The notes under the pieces were generated by a model. The model saw only the letters and a program-made list of their open reading frames with translations, made no database searches and had not been told where the DNA came from. From NCBI GenBank assembly GCA_016206995.1, contig JACQQN010000133.1:1-6603 (forward strand): a stretch of 6,603 nt of DNA. Direction: 5' to 3'. Below, in pieces: positions 1 to 6,603 of the stretch (positions are counted from its first letter, which is position 1; each line of letters opens with the position of its first letter). The position numbers and the translations under genes are program-made. The stretch is from Candidatus Omnitrophota bacterium. Its GTDB lineage: Bacteria; Omnitrophota; Omnitrophia; Omnitrophales; Abzuiibacteriaceae.

Positions 1-1626
1 AAGCGCGGCACCATGTTTATGACAGCTCATTTCGGCAATTGGGAACTTCTTCAAATTTGTTCTGGGGTTCACGGCCACCCGATGCGGGTGTTAGCGAAAG
101 AACAAAAACTGACACGCCTCGATCAATTCTTAAATGAATTGCGTTCTGCGCATGGTTCCCGCCCCATTTTTACAAAAGGGATGGAGATTCGGGAGTTTTT
201 CCACGCGCTCAACCAAGGGGAAGTGGTTGGCGTTCTTGGAGATCAAGGTGGAGGCCGCGATGGGGCTGTCGTTACTTTTTTCGGCCGTAAAACAACAGCG
301 CCCAGTGGAATTATGACCATTGCTCATAAAACGAATGCCAACGTCCTTCCTTGTTTTTTGGTTCGTGAAAACTGTGGTCCGCATCATATCATTTATATCG
401 AACCTCCTCTCAAATTAATGGAAACCGGAAGTGATGAGGATGATGCAGCAAATTGCCGGTTGTTTCTTGAGCGTTTGGAGAAACGGATCGAAGAACATCC
501 GGAACAGTGGTTGTGGCTGCATAAACGGTGGAAATTTTGTTTTACAAAGCGAATTTTGGTTCTGCAAGACGGCCGTGCCGGTCATGCGACTCAAGCGCAA
601 GCAGTTGCTCGCGAACTTCAATCTGTTTTTACGAAGCTTTCAAATCATTATGACGTGGATCTAACTTCCGTGAATGTTAGCTTTAAAAGCAAATGGCACC
701 AGTGGGCATTTTTTGCTCTTTCGCTTTTTGCCGGTTTTTTCGCACAAAGTCGTCTTGGGCTGCTCAAATGGTTTTTGAGGGAAGAAATCGTTCAATCATT
801 AGAAAAAATTCCTTATGTTGATTTTGTTATTTCATGCGGCTCAAGTCTTACACCACTTCACAGGTGGTTTAAAAGCGAATATCTTGCAAAAAGCGTTGTG
901 GTAATGAAGCCACCTTTTCCATACTCGCTTTTTCACTATGATTTGATTGTTGTTCCAAAACACGATCGCGCAACGCATCTTCGGTCAAACCGTTTAGAAA
1001 CCATGATTACCCCCAATTTAGTAAACAGCCGATTACTCGAAGAGGCCAGAGAGCAACTTCAAAAACAAGTATCCTTAAACGGTGTCGGAGTAAAGAATGT
1101 CGCTATTTTTATCGGAGGTGGAACAAAAAAATACCAATTTGATGAACACGCTTTCAAAACATGGCTTCAATGCTTAACGGAATCTGCAGAGAGATTTAAT
1201 TTTAACTTTCTGATCACGACCTCTCGCAGAACCAGCACTGAAGCAAGTCATTTACTCAGAGCAACTTTAGGAAAAAATCCACGGTGTAAGTTATTGGTCA
1301 TCGCACGAGAACGCAACATTGAGAATGTGACTTATGGGATGCTTGCACTTTCTGACCTTGCGGTGGTGACTGAAGATAGTGTTTCCATGATTTCGGAGGC
1401 GTTGAGTGCTTTGCGTCCTGTTGTTGTGCTTCGGATTGGAAATGGAAAGTTACCAAAAAAACATTTTGTTTTTCAGGAAGATTTAATTAAAAAGCAGTTA
1501 ATTGCAGTTGCGTCGCCTGATGAATTTTCAGAGAAATTGGAAGTCGCACGCCGTTTATTCAGTACTGCTCAATGGATACAAGATGAGCGGCAAAAACTTG
1601 AGGAAGCACTTGCGAGGCTTGTATGA
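1..1626 (+). CDS. LpxL/HtrB-type lipid A acyltransferase fused to an ELM1/GtrOC1-family putative glycosyltransferase (5'-partial)
   Basis: The frame is open from base 1, and the residues before the first ATG (base 13) already fit the acyltransferase family, so the true start lies upstream; numbering here is from codon 1. Residues 1-178 are the C-terminal part of an LpxL/HtrB-like enzyme, which transfers a secondary acyl chain to the lipid A precursor on the inner leaflet. Its catalytic HX4E pair is H10 and E15 (HFGNWE), followed by a GDQGG segment and the family's closing motif EQWLWLHKRWK (168-178). The N-terminal membrane anchor is outside the window. Residues 183-541 are ELM1/GtrOC1-like (DUF1022): DGRAGHATQ (190-198), SCGSS (278-282), PKHD (319-322), GGGTKKY (372-378), TTSRRT (406-411) and VVTEDSVSMISEA (455-467). 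Bacterial members are putative GT-B glycosyltransferases with no firmly known substrate. The join (179-182) has no in-frame ATG, so one polypeptide is expected. The stop overlaps the next start (ATGA). Confidence 0.88.
   Translation, partial: KRGTMFMTAHFGNWELLQICSGVHGHPMRVLAKEQKLTRLDQFLNELRSAHGSRPIFTKGMEIREFFHALNQGEVVGVLGDQGGGRDGAVVTFFGRKTTAPSGIMTIAHKTNANVLPCFLVRENCGPHHIIYIEPPLKLMETGSDEDDAANCRLFLERLEKRIEEHPEQWLWLHKRWKFCFTKRILVLQDGRAGHATQAQAVARELQSVFTKLSNHYDVDLTSVNVSFKSKWHQWAFFALSLFAGFFAQSRLGLLKWFLREEIVQSLEKIPYVDFVISCGSSLTPLHRWFKSEYLAKSVVVMKPPFPYSLFHYDLIVVPKHDRATHLRSNRLETMITPNLVNSRLLEEAREQLQKQVSLNGVGVKNVAIFIGGGTKKYQFDEHAFKTWLQCLTESAERFNFNFLITTSRRTSTEASHLLRATLGKNPRCKLLVIARERNIENVTYGMLALSDLAVVTEDSVSMISEALSALRPVVVLRIGNGKLPKKHFVFQEDLIKKQLIAVASPDEFSEKLEVARRLFSTAQWIQDERQKLEEALARLV
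1614..1617 (+). promoter_or_regulatory. Ribosome binding site of the GT4-GT9 gene
   Basis: GAGG lies 5 bases before the ATG at 1623, inside the last codons of the upstream gene. It supports that start, together with the 4-base ATGA overlap typical of translational coupling. Confidence 0.55.
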
Positions 1627-3794
1627 GGGTACTTCAAATTTTACCTGAATTGAACGTTGGCGGAGTGGAAAGAGGAGTAATCGATCTTTCCCATGCTATG
1701 AAGTTGCGTGGCGAGGAAGTCCAAGTGATTTCAAACGGTGGAAAATTAGTTTCAGAACTAGTCAAAATGGGTGTTCCTCATTATGAACTACCCGTCCATC
1801 GAAAATCGCTTTGGACGCTTCGAATGGTTAAAGAAGTCTCAAAAATCATCGAACGTGAGCGAATCGATATCATTCATGCGCGAAGTCGGGTTCCTGCTTG
1901 GATAGCCTATCTTGCATCTCGAAGAACAAGCTGTGATTTTGTGACAACGTGCCATGGTTATTACTCGAAACATTTTTTAAGTCGTGTCATGGGATGGGGA
2001 AAGCGTGTCATTGTGATTTCACACAGTGTCGGACGGCGCATGATCGATGATTTCCACGTTCCCCCAGAAAGGGTGCGTTTGATCCACCGCGGGATCGATC
2101 TTTCGCAATATGCCTTTGACCCAAGCAAGTACTTGAAACCCGTCTCTGACACCTTCAAAATTATCAATATCGGCCGGATTACTCCGATTAAGGGCCAAAA
2201 AGAATTCATTCATGGGATTCATCTTTTAAGCAAACAAATTCCTAATGTGGAAGCGTGGATTGTTGGTGCACCCGACACAGGAAAAGAAGATTACTGGAAT
2301 GAACTCAAACTACTTGTGGATCGTCTCCGTCTCCACAAGCAAGTTAAGTTCTTGGGTGTTCGTTACGACGTTCCAAAACTTTTGCACGAAGCGGATCTTT
2401 TGGTGTTATCAACAAAAATTCCGGAAGCGTTTGGGCGTGTAATCGCGGAAGCAGGCGCTGTTGGGACTGCGGTAGTCGCTTCACGCATCGGTGGCATTCT
2501 TGATGTAATTGATGAGGGTAAAAATGGCTTTCTTTTTTATCCTCTCCACCTTGAAGAAATGGTGCGCGCCATGGCTCAATTAATTCGGAATCGGAAACAA
2601 TGTTATGAGTTTGCCCACAACCTCAGAAAAAAAGTAGAAGATCACTTTAGTTTAGATCTAATGCTGGAGAAAACGCTCGAAGTTTATCGTGAGGTAAGAC
2701 ATGAAAAGAAAATTTTAGTTACCAAGCTTGGGGCGGTGGGTGATTTGACGCTTGCAGTTCCAAGTTTTCGGATGCTTCGAAAACGGTTCCCAAGCGCCTC
2801 CATTTCACTCCTAGTGGATTCTAAACTTGCGCCGCTTGTCGAATCTTGTCCCTACTTGAATGAAATCATTACGTTTGACCGATTCAGAAAGAAAAGGCGT
2901 TTCAGCCAGTTGATAAAACTTGCTCGGAGACTTCGGGAAAGGTATTTTGATCTTTCGATTGATTTACAAAATAATTCAAAAACTCACTGGCTTACGTTTT
3001 TGGGGCGAATTCCAAAGCGAATTGGTTTCGCCCGTGGTTTCACAGGTCTTTTATTGACACATCCTGTCAAAGAACCTAAACAAGATCTCATGCCGATTCA
3101 GCATCAGTTTGAATTATTAAAGCGTGCAGGTGTTAATCAGCTAGATGAAGCGCTTGAATTATGGCCCGACCCAGCAAGTGAAGCTGTGATTCAAGCAAAG
3201 TTTGAAAAAGCAGGATTCACTCCAGAAGCTCCTGTTGTTGGCCTTGCGATTGGGTCGAGCCGGAAATGGGCAACCAAGCGTTGGCCGATTCAGAATTTTT
3301 TAAATCTTGCTAAACGGTTAATTAATGAGTGTGGCTTTCAAATTGTTTTGATTGGGGGACAAGACGATCTCAAACTTTCAAAGGAGTTTGAGGCACATCC
3401 GTTCCAAAAGAATATGATTCTTAACTTGATTGGCAAAACAAACCTGCCCGAACTGATCAGTTCAATCAGACGTTTTGATGTGCTGGTCACCGGTGACAGT
3501 GCGCCCATGCATATTGCGGCAGCAATGAAAGTGAAACTGGTGGTGTTGTTTGGTCCCACGGAGCCAAAACGGCATTTGCCACCCGGCCACGATCACGGGG
3601 TTTTTGTTAAACGGATTGCATGTCAACCTTGTTATCAAGGTGTTTGCCGGCACAAGCCGGAACTTGAATGTTTGAAACTGATCGACGGGAAAGATGTTTT
3701 TGAAGCAGTCAAACGTCAACAATTTTTAACTTCTAAAATCAACACCAAAGTAGAACGGGGCGATATCATTCGATCCAGTTCTAATTTCGAGTAA
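1623..3794 (+). CDS. Bifunctional glycosyltransferase: N-terminal GT4 domain and C-terminal GT9 heptosyltransferase-type domain
   Basis: This 723-residue protein is about twice the length of either family. Residues 1-358 are a GT4 retaining GT-B enzyme: a glycine-rich start NVGGVERG (10-17), the nucleotide-sugar site G184-R185 and K190-G191, and the EX7E motif with E268 and E276 (PEAFGRVIAE). Residues 362 to about 697 are a full inverting GT9 domain: KLGAVGD with the catalytic-type Asp D374, the donor-binding motif TKRWP (551-555), and GDSAPMH with D625 and H630 followed by FGPTEP. A four-cysteine cluster (C667, C670, C675, C683) follows. GT9 members usually move L-glycero-D-manno-heptose from ADP-heptose to the LPS core; the GT4 donor cannot be read from sequence. 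The only ATG at the junction (2701) is out of frame and meets a stop five codons later, so a real fusion is expected. The last 25 or so residues extend past the usual GT9 end. Likely soluble or peripheral at the inner membrane. Confidence 0.9.
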   Translation: MRVLQILPELNVGGVERGVIDLSHAMKLRGEEVQVISNGGKLVSELVKMGVPHYELPVHRKSLWTLRMVKEVSKIIERERIDIIHARSRVPAWIAYLASRRTSCDFVTTCHGYYSKHFLSRVMGWGKRVIVISHSVGRRMIDDFHVPPERVRLIHRGIDLSQYAFDPSKYLKPVSDTFKIINIGRITPIKGQKEFIHGIHLLSKQIPNVEAWIVGAPDTGKEDYWNELKLLVDRLRLHKQVKFLGVRYDVPKLLHEADLLVLSTKIPEAFGRVIAEAGAVGTAVVASRIGGILDVIDEGKNGFLFYPLHLEEMVRAMAQLIRNRKQCYEFAHNLRKKVEDHFSLDLMLEKTLEVYREVRHEKKILVTKLGAVGDLTLAVPSFRMLRKRFPSASISLLVDSKLAPLVESCPYLNEIITFDRFRKKRRFSQLIKLARRLRERYFDLSIDLQNNSKTHWLTFLGRIPKRIGFARGFTGLLLTHPVKEPKQDLMPIQHQFELLKRAGVNQLDEALELWPDPASEAVIQAKFEKAGFTPEAPVVGLAIGSSRKWATKRWPIQNFLNLAKRLINECGFQIVLIGGQDDLKLSKEFEAHPFQKNMILNLIGKTNLPELISSIRRFDVLVTGDSAPMHIAAAMKVKLVVLFGPTEPKRHLPPGHDHGVFVKRIACQPCYQGVCRHKPELECLKLIDGKDVFEAVKRQQFLTSKINTKVERGDIIRSSSNFE

Positions 3795-3796
3795 CA

Positions 3797-4813
3797 ATGG
3801 TCATTGGTTGCATTTTAAAAAATTGGCTGGGAGATGTTGTTTTTGCAGCGCCGGCAATTCGAGTCATTCGAAATAATTTCCCAACGGCGGAAATTATTTG
3901 TTTTGTCCCGGAACGGTGTGTTGAATTATTGCAGGCGAATCCCTACATTGATTGTGTGATTCCTTTTGATGAGCGCGGTTTGCATCGAAGCCTTTTTCGA
4001 AAATGGCGGCTTATCAGCATGCTTCGTCGTCTCCAAATTGACCGCGTTTATCTTTTCCACCGTTCCTTCACCCGAGCGCTTCTTTTCTATCTAGGAGGCG
4101 CTAAAGAGCGAATTGGATATGTGACGAAAGGCAGAGGTTTTTTGCTCACGCAACCTATCTCTGAGCCGACAGAGAAAATGCATGCAGTTGATTCGATGCT
4201 TGAGCTTTTGAAACGGTCTGGCCTTCAGGTAACCGCCGATGCACTTTATGAATTTTATTTTGATAAATCAGACCTTGAAAGAGTGAAGGGAATGATTCGA
4301 AAAGAGCCGCTTGGATTTGGCAGGCTTGTGGCGCTTCATCCCGGAGCTAATTGGGTTCATAAGCGTTGGCCTTGGGAACGATTTCGCGATTTAGCCAAAG
4401 AACTTGTGCGGCGTCACCGCGTCAATGTGGTGATTACAGGAGGGTCGGGCGACCGCGAAATTGCAGAAAAAATTGTCAAAGGTGCTTCGGACCCGAGAAT
4501 TATTTCGCTTTGTGGAGCGACTAAACTTAGAGAGCTAGGCGCTCTTTTCTCTTTGTGTGCGCTTGTGGTTTCTTCAGACAGCGGGCCTTTGCATATCGCG
4601 GGCGGTGTTGGCACGAATGTCATTGGAATTTTTGGTCCGACAGACCCTACGATGACAGGCCCGCGCGGACGCGGCAGAAACATCGTGATTCATTATGTTC
4701 CAAATGGTGAACGTGTTCCGTGGCTTGGGAAACGGTTTCCGAAAGAGGGATGGATGGGACATATTTCAACAGAAGAAGTGCTTCATACCATCGAACGCGA
4801 AAAACTCTTATGA
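3797..4813 (+). CDS. GT9 glycosyltransferase, LPS heptosyltransferase II (WaaF)-like
   Basis: This 338-residue protein has the normal length for a single GT9 enzyme. It opens with CILKNWLGDVVFAAPAIR, close to the WaaF-type N-terminus, and the Asp D13 matches the essential Asp near residue 13 of WaaC/WaaF. The donor-binding half shows HPGANWVHKRWP (181-192, with K189) and SSDSGPLHIAGG with D261 and H266, then FGPTDP. The expected role is transfer of a heptose from ADP-heptose to the inner core on the cytoplasmic face of the inner membrane; assignment to heptosyltransferase II in particular is inference from the start motif. Unlike the GT9 domains on either side, it has no C-terminal cysteine cluster: that region holds PNGERVPWLGKRFPKEGWMG instead. 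The start lies 2 bases after the previous stop. No strong Shine-Dalgarno is visible (only GAG at 3789-3791), so translation probably depends on coupling. Family call is firm, acceptor position is not. Confidence 0.9.
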   Translation: MVIGCILKNWLGDVVFAAPAIRVIRNNFPTAEIICFVPERCVELLQANPYIDCVIPFDERGLHRSLFRKWRLISMLRRLQIDRVYLFHRSFTRALLFYLGGAKERIGYVTKGRGFLLTQPISEPTEKMHAVDSMLELLKRSGLQVTADALYEFYFDKSDLERVKGMIRKEPLGFGRLVALHPGANWVHKRWPWERFRDLAKELVRRHRVNVVITGGSGDREIAEKIVKGASDPRIISLCGATKLRELGALFSLCALVVSSDSGPLHIAGGVGTNVIGIFGPTDPTMTGPRGRGRNIVIHYVPNGERVPWLGKRFPKEGWMGHISTEEVLHTIEREKLL

Positions 4814-5784
4814 TTTTTTCTTCAAATCAAATTCGAAAAATTCTCGTCATTTCCTTAACTAATTTGGGAGATGTCATTTTAACGGCACCGGTCCTTGCCA
4901 CATTGAAAAAACATTTTCCAGGGGCTTCGCTTTCGGTGGTAATTGGACCAAAGGCGGCGGGGTTGTTACAGGGGAGCCGGACTGTTGATCATGTGATGAT
5001 TTATGACAAGCGAAAAATGTCACTTTTTCAAAAGCTACGCTGGGTTGGTGAGTTGCGACGCGAAAAATTTGACCTTGTGGTTGATCTGCGGAATACGCTC
5101 ATCCCATACTTAATTGGTGCTCGTTATCATTTCAATTCTTTTGCGATCAAGAAGCCGCTCTCGATGCGTGAACGGCACTTAAGCCACCTCAGCGGTTTGA
5201 GACTTCCAAATTTTGAAGCATCGTTTGACTTCTTTTCGGAAAAAGATGTCCAGCAATATCAAGAGAAATTGATTCGAGAAAGCGTTGTGCTTGAATCTGG
5301 GTTTCTCGTGATTGCACCTGGGGCAGGAAGCTATCTAAAACGTTGGCCGATCGATCGTTTTCAAGAAGTCGCCCGTCACTTTGCGAGAAGTGGGAAACAA
5401 GTCATGATTGTTGGCAGCGAAGCAGAAAAGGATCTTGGGGCACAGATCAAGCAATCCGTTCCTGTTGTTGATATGTGCGGTTTGTTCACATTACGAGAAC
5501 TTGCTGCGTTACTCAAAGATGCAGAGTTGGTTCTCTCTTGCGATAGCGCCATCATGCATCTTGCAAATGAACAGAATGCGCCCGTAGTTTCCATTTTTGG
5601 GCCAACCGATGAAAAGAAATACGCAAAATTTGGCGCTAAAAACCGAGTTATCCGAGTGTCTTTGCCGTGCACACCGTGCGAACGTGCTCATTGCAAATTT
5701 AAGCGAGAGCATTGCATGGAAGATCTTTCAGTGGAACAAGTGATTCAAAGTTGCGAGGAGCTCCTTTATGTCTCAACCCATTAA
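4810..5784 (+). CDS. GT9 family glycosyltransferase (heptosyltransferase-like)
   Basis: I place the start at the ATG at 4810, giving 324 residues: it forms a 4-base ATGA overlap with the preceding stop and puts the first beta strand (RKILVISLTNLGD, D21) at the usual distance from the N-terminus. A GTG at 4720 would add 30 unrelated residues and a 94-base overlap. The donor-binding half shows APGAGSYLKRWP with K177, and CDSAIMHLA with D245 and H250, then FGPTDE. The common DSGPMH form reads DSAIMH here, so the Gly-Pro pair is replaced while Asp and His remain. A C-terminal cysteine cluster (C287, C290, C295, C302) precedes the closing MEDLSVEQV helix, as in the GT9 domain encoded at 2706-3794. 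Likely adds a heptose or related sugar to the LPS core; donor and acceptor cannot be told from sequence. No clear ribosome binding site precedes it, which fits coupling to the gene upstream. Confidence 0.88.
   Translation: MIFSSNQIRKILVISLTNLGDVILTAPVLATLKKHFPGASLSVVIGPKAAGLLQGSRTVDHVMIYDKRKMSLFQKLRWVGELRREKFDLVVDLRNTLIPYLIGARYHFNSFAIKKPLSMRERHLSHLSGLRLPNFEASFDFFSEKDVQQYQEKLIRESVVLESGFLVIAPGAGSYLKRWPIDRFQEVARHFARSGKQVMIVGSEAEKDLGAQIKQSVPVVDMCGLFTLRELAALLKDAELVLSCDSAIMHLANEQNAPVVSIFGPTDEKKYAKFGAKNRVIRVSLPCTPCERAHCKFKREHCMEDLSVEQVIQSCEELLYVSTH
5755..5760 (+). promoter_or_regulatory. Ribosome binding site of the last GT9 gene
   Basis: GAGGAG lies 7 bases before the ATG at 5768, the strongest Shine-Dalgarno match in the window. 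It fixes the start of the last gene inside the final codons of the preceding one and gives the 17-base overlap. Confidence 0.7.
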
Positions 5785-6603
5785 CACTGAAAAGTTGAAG
5801 CGGATTCTTTTGGTTCGTACCGATCGAATGGGAGATGTTGTACTTACCACTCCTGTTTTTTCTGCGATTAAGAAGAAATATTCATTTGCTTACTTAGCTG
5901 TTTTGGTTTCAAAAGAAAATGTCGACTTAGTTCGTGGGAATCCTTATTTAGATGAAGTAATCGCTTACGATAAATTTGGGAGTGAGAAAAGTTGGTGGGG
6001 CGCTTATACATTTATTCGCCGGCTTGAATTAAAACGGTTTGATGCAGCCATTCTTTTTCATCCTCGTGCGCGCATGTATTGGACAACTTTTCTTGCGCGG
6101 ATTCCAATTCGAATTGGTTACCGTGCAAAAAATTTTAAGCTGCTCACGCATATACTTCCTTATAACAAACCGGAAGGAACTCGTCATGAAGCTGAATACA
6201 ACTTTGACCTTCTCAAAATGATCGGTGTTGAACCACCGACCCAGCTTGAATTTTACGTCCCTCTTTGCGAGGGTTATCAAAAGTTGATCGATGAACATTT
6301 AAAGAGTTTGGGCCGGTACGTGGTTTTTAATCCGAGTGCAAGCACGCCTTCTAAAATATGGTCCGCTGAATACTTTGCACAAGTTGCCTCAAATTTATCC
6401 AAAAAATATAACGTGATTCCTGTGATTATCGGTGGAAAAGAAGATGCTCCGTACAGAGATGCGATGAAGAAACACATGAATGGAATCGCGATTGATTTTA
6501 CCGGGAAGCTTGGAATTGGTGCGCTTGCATGGCTTTTAAAAAAGGCGCTGCTTTTTATTTCAAATGACACAGGACCTGTACATGTGGCGGCTAGTTTGGG
6601 AAC
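5768..6603 (+). CDS. GT9 family glycosyltransferase (heptosyltransferase-like), 3'-partial
   Basis: The frame is open from the ATG at 5768 to the right edge: 278 whole codons plus two bases, with no stop. The protein starts MSQPINTEKLKRILLVRTDR and carries the GT9 N-terminal Asp at D23 (RMGDVVLTTP). The acceptor-side half contains HPRAR and IPIRIGYRAKNFKLLTH, typical of this family. In the donor-binding half, NPSASTPSKIWSAEYF aligns with the KRWP motif but reads K196-I-W, so the Lys is kept and the Arg is not. SNDTGPVHVAAS gives D267 and H272. About 60-70 residues are probably missing at the C-terminus, so the cysteine cluster cannot be checked. It overlaps the upstream gene by 17 bases and has its own good ribosome binding site at 5755-5760, unlike the two GT9 genes before it. 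Likely another LPS core sugar transferase acting from an ADP-heptose-type donor; exact sugar and position unknown. Confidence 0.87.
   Translation, partial: MSQPINTEKLKRILLVRTDRMGDVVLTTPVFSAIKKKYSFAYLAVLVSKENVDLVRGNPYLDEVIAYDKFGSEKSWWGAYTFIRRLELKRFDAAILFHPRARMYWTTFLARIPIRIGYRAKNFKLLTHILPYNKPEGTRHEAEYNFDLLKMIGVEPPTQLEFYVPLCEGYQKLIDEHLKSLGRYVVFNPSASTPSKIWSAEYFAQVASNLSKKYNVIPVIIGGKEDAPYRDAMKKHMNGIAIDFTGKLGIGALAWLLKKALLFISNDTGPVHVAASLG

Noticed and set aside
13..15. ATG at 13 as the true start of the first gene
   Set aside because: The codons before it already fit the acyltransferase family, and starting here would leave only the second half of the enzyme with no membrane anchor; the gene is cut by the window edge.
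2701..2718. ATG at 2701 as an independent start for the GT9 domain
   Set aside because: It is out of frame with the GT9 coding sequence and reaches a TAG after five codons; the GT9 frame continues directly from the GT4 domain.
3647..3660. Inverted repeat CCGGC-ACAA-GCCGG as a possible terminator or regulatory hairpin
   Set aside because: The stem is only 5 base pairs, there is no T-run after it, and it lies inside conserved coding sequence of the cysteine cluster; likely chance.
4414..4683. Minus-strand open frame antisense to the WaaF-like gene
   Set aside because: It is a low-complexity Pro/Ser/Thr-rich translation, the shadow of the GT9 donor-binding region, with no independent evidence.
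4720..4809. GTG at 4720 as the start of the second stand-alone GT9 gene
   Set aside because: It would add 30 residues unlike any GT9 N-terminus and overlap the upstream gene by 94 bases; the ATG at 4810 gives a standard ATGA overlap.
3274..5349. Near-identical short DNA stretches around AAGCGTTGGCC as a direct repeat
   Set aside because: They encode the shared KRWP donor-binding motif of paralogous GT9 domains; the similarity does not extend beyond the motif.
6029..6570. Open frames on the minus strand near the right end (6029-6298 and 6277-6570)
   Set aside because: They lie antisense to a clear GT9 gene with intact motifs, show no recognisable protein family and have no supporting context.

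Overview
The window is fully coding on the + strand: five consecutive genes with no intergenic space longer than 2 bases. All of them belong to outer-membrane lipid A / lipopolysaccharide (LPS/LOS) core assembly at the cytoplasmic face of the inner membrane. The first gene is cut by the left edge and the fifth by the right edge, so this is the middle of a longer operon. No promoter, terminator, RNA gene, mobile element or CRISPR array is visible.

Layout: (1) 1-1626, the C-terminal part of an LpxL/HtrB-type lipid A acyltransferase, fused in frame to an ELM1/GtrOC1-type (DUF1022) putative glycosyltransferase domain. (2) 1623-3794, a two-domain glycosyltransferase: an N-terminal GT4 (GT-B) domain followed by a complete GT9 (ADP-heptose:LPS heptosyltransferase-type) domain. 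(3) 3797-4813, a stand-alone GT9 with a WaaF-like active-site start. (4) 4810-5784, a second stand-alone GT9. (5) 5768-6603, a third stand-alone GT9 running off the window. The window therefore holds four diverged GT9 domains in a row. The gene contacts are a 4-bp ATGA overlap, a 2-bp gap, a second 4-bp ATGA overlap and a 17-bp overlap, which implies one mRNA with translational coupling.

Working model (inference): a late acyltransferase finishes lipid A acylation on the inner leaflet. The ELM1-like, GT4 and GT9 enzymes then add core sugars one after another to the same membrane-bound acceptor. Two of the five polypeptides are multidomain fusions, so several steps are physically joined.

Organism: a Gram-negative, LPS-making bacterium. 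GC is about mid-40s percent from a few hand-counted lines. The GT4 domain (N-terminal start, the ARSRVPAW and TTCHGYYSKH segments) and the dense run of GT9 genes recall what I know of Candidatus Omnitrophota and similar uncultured lineages. I hold that placement only weakly, because it rests on memory of family sequences and not on a search.
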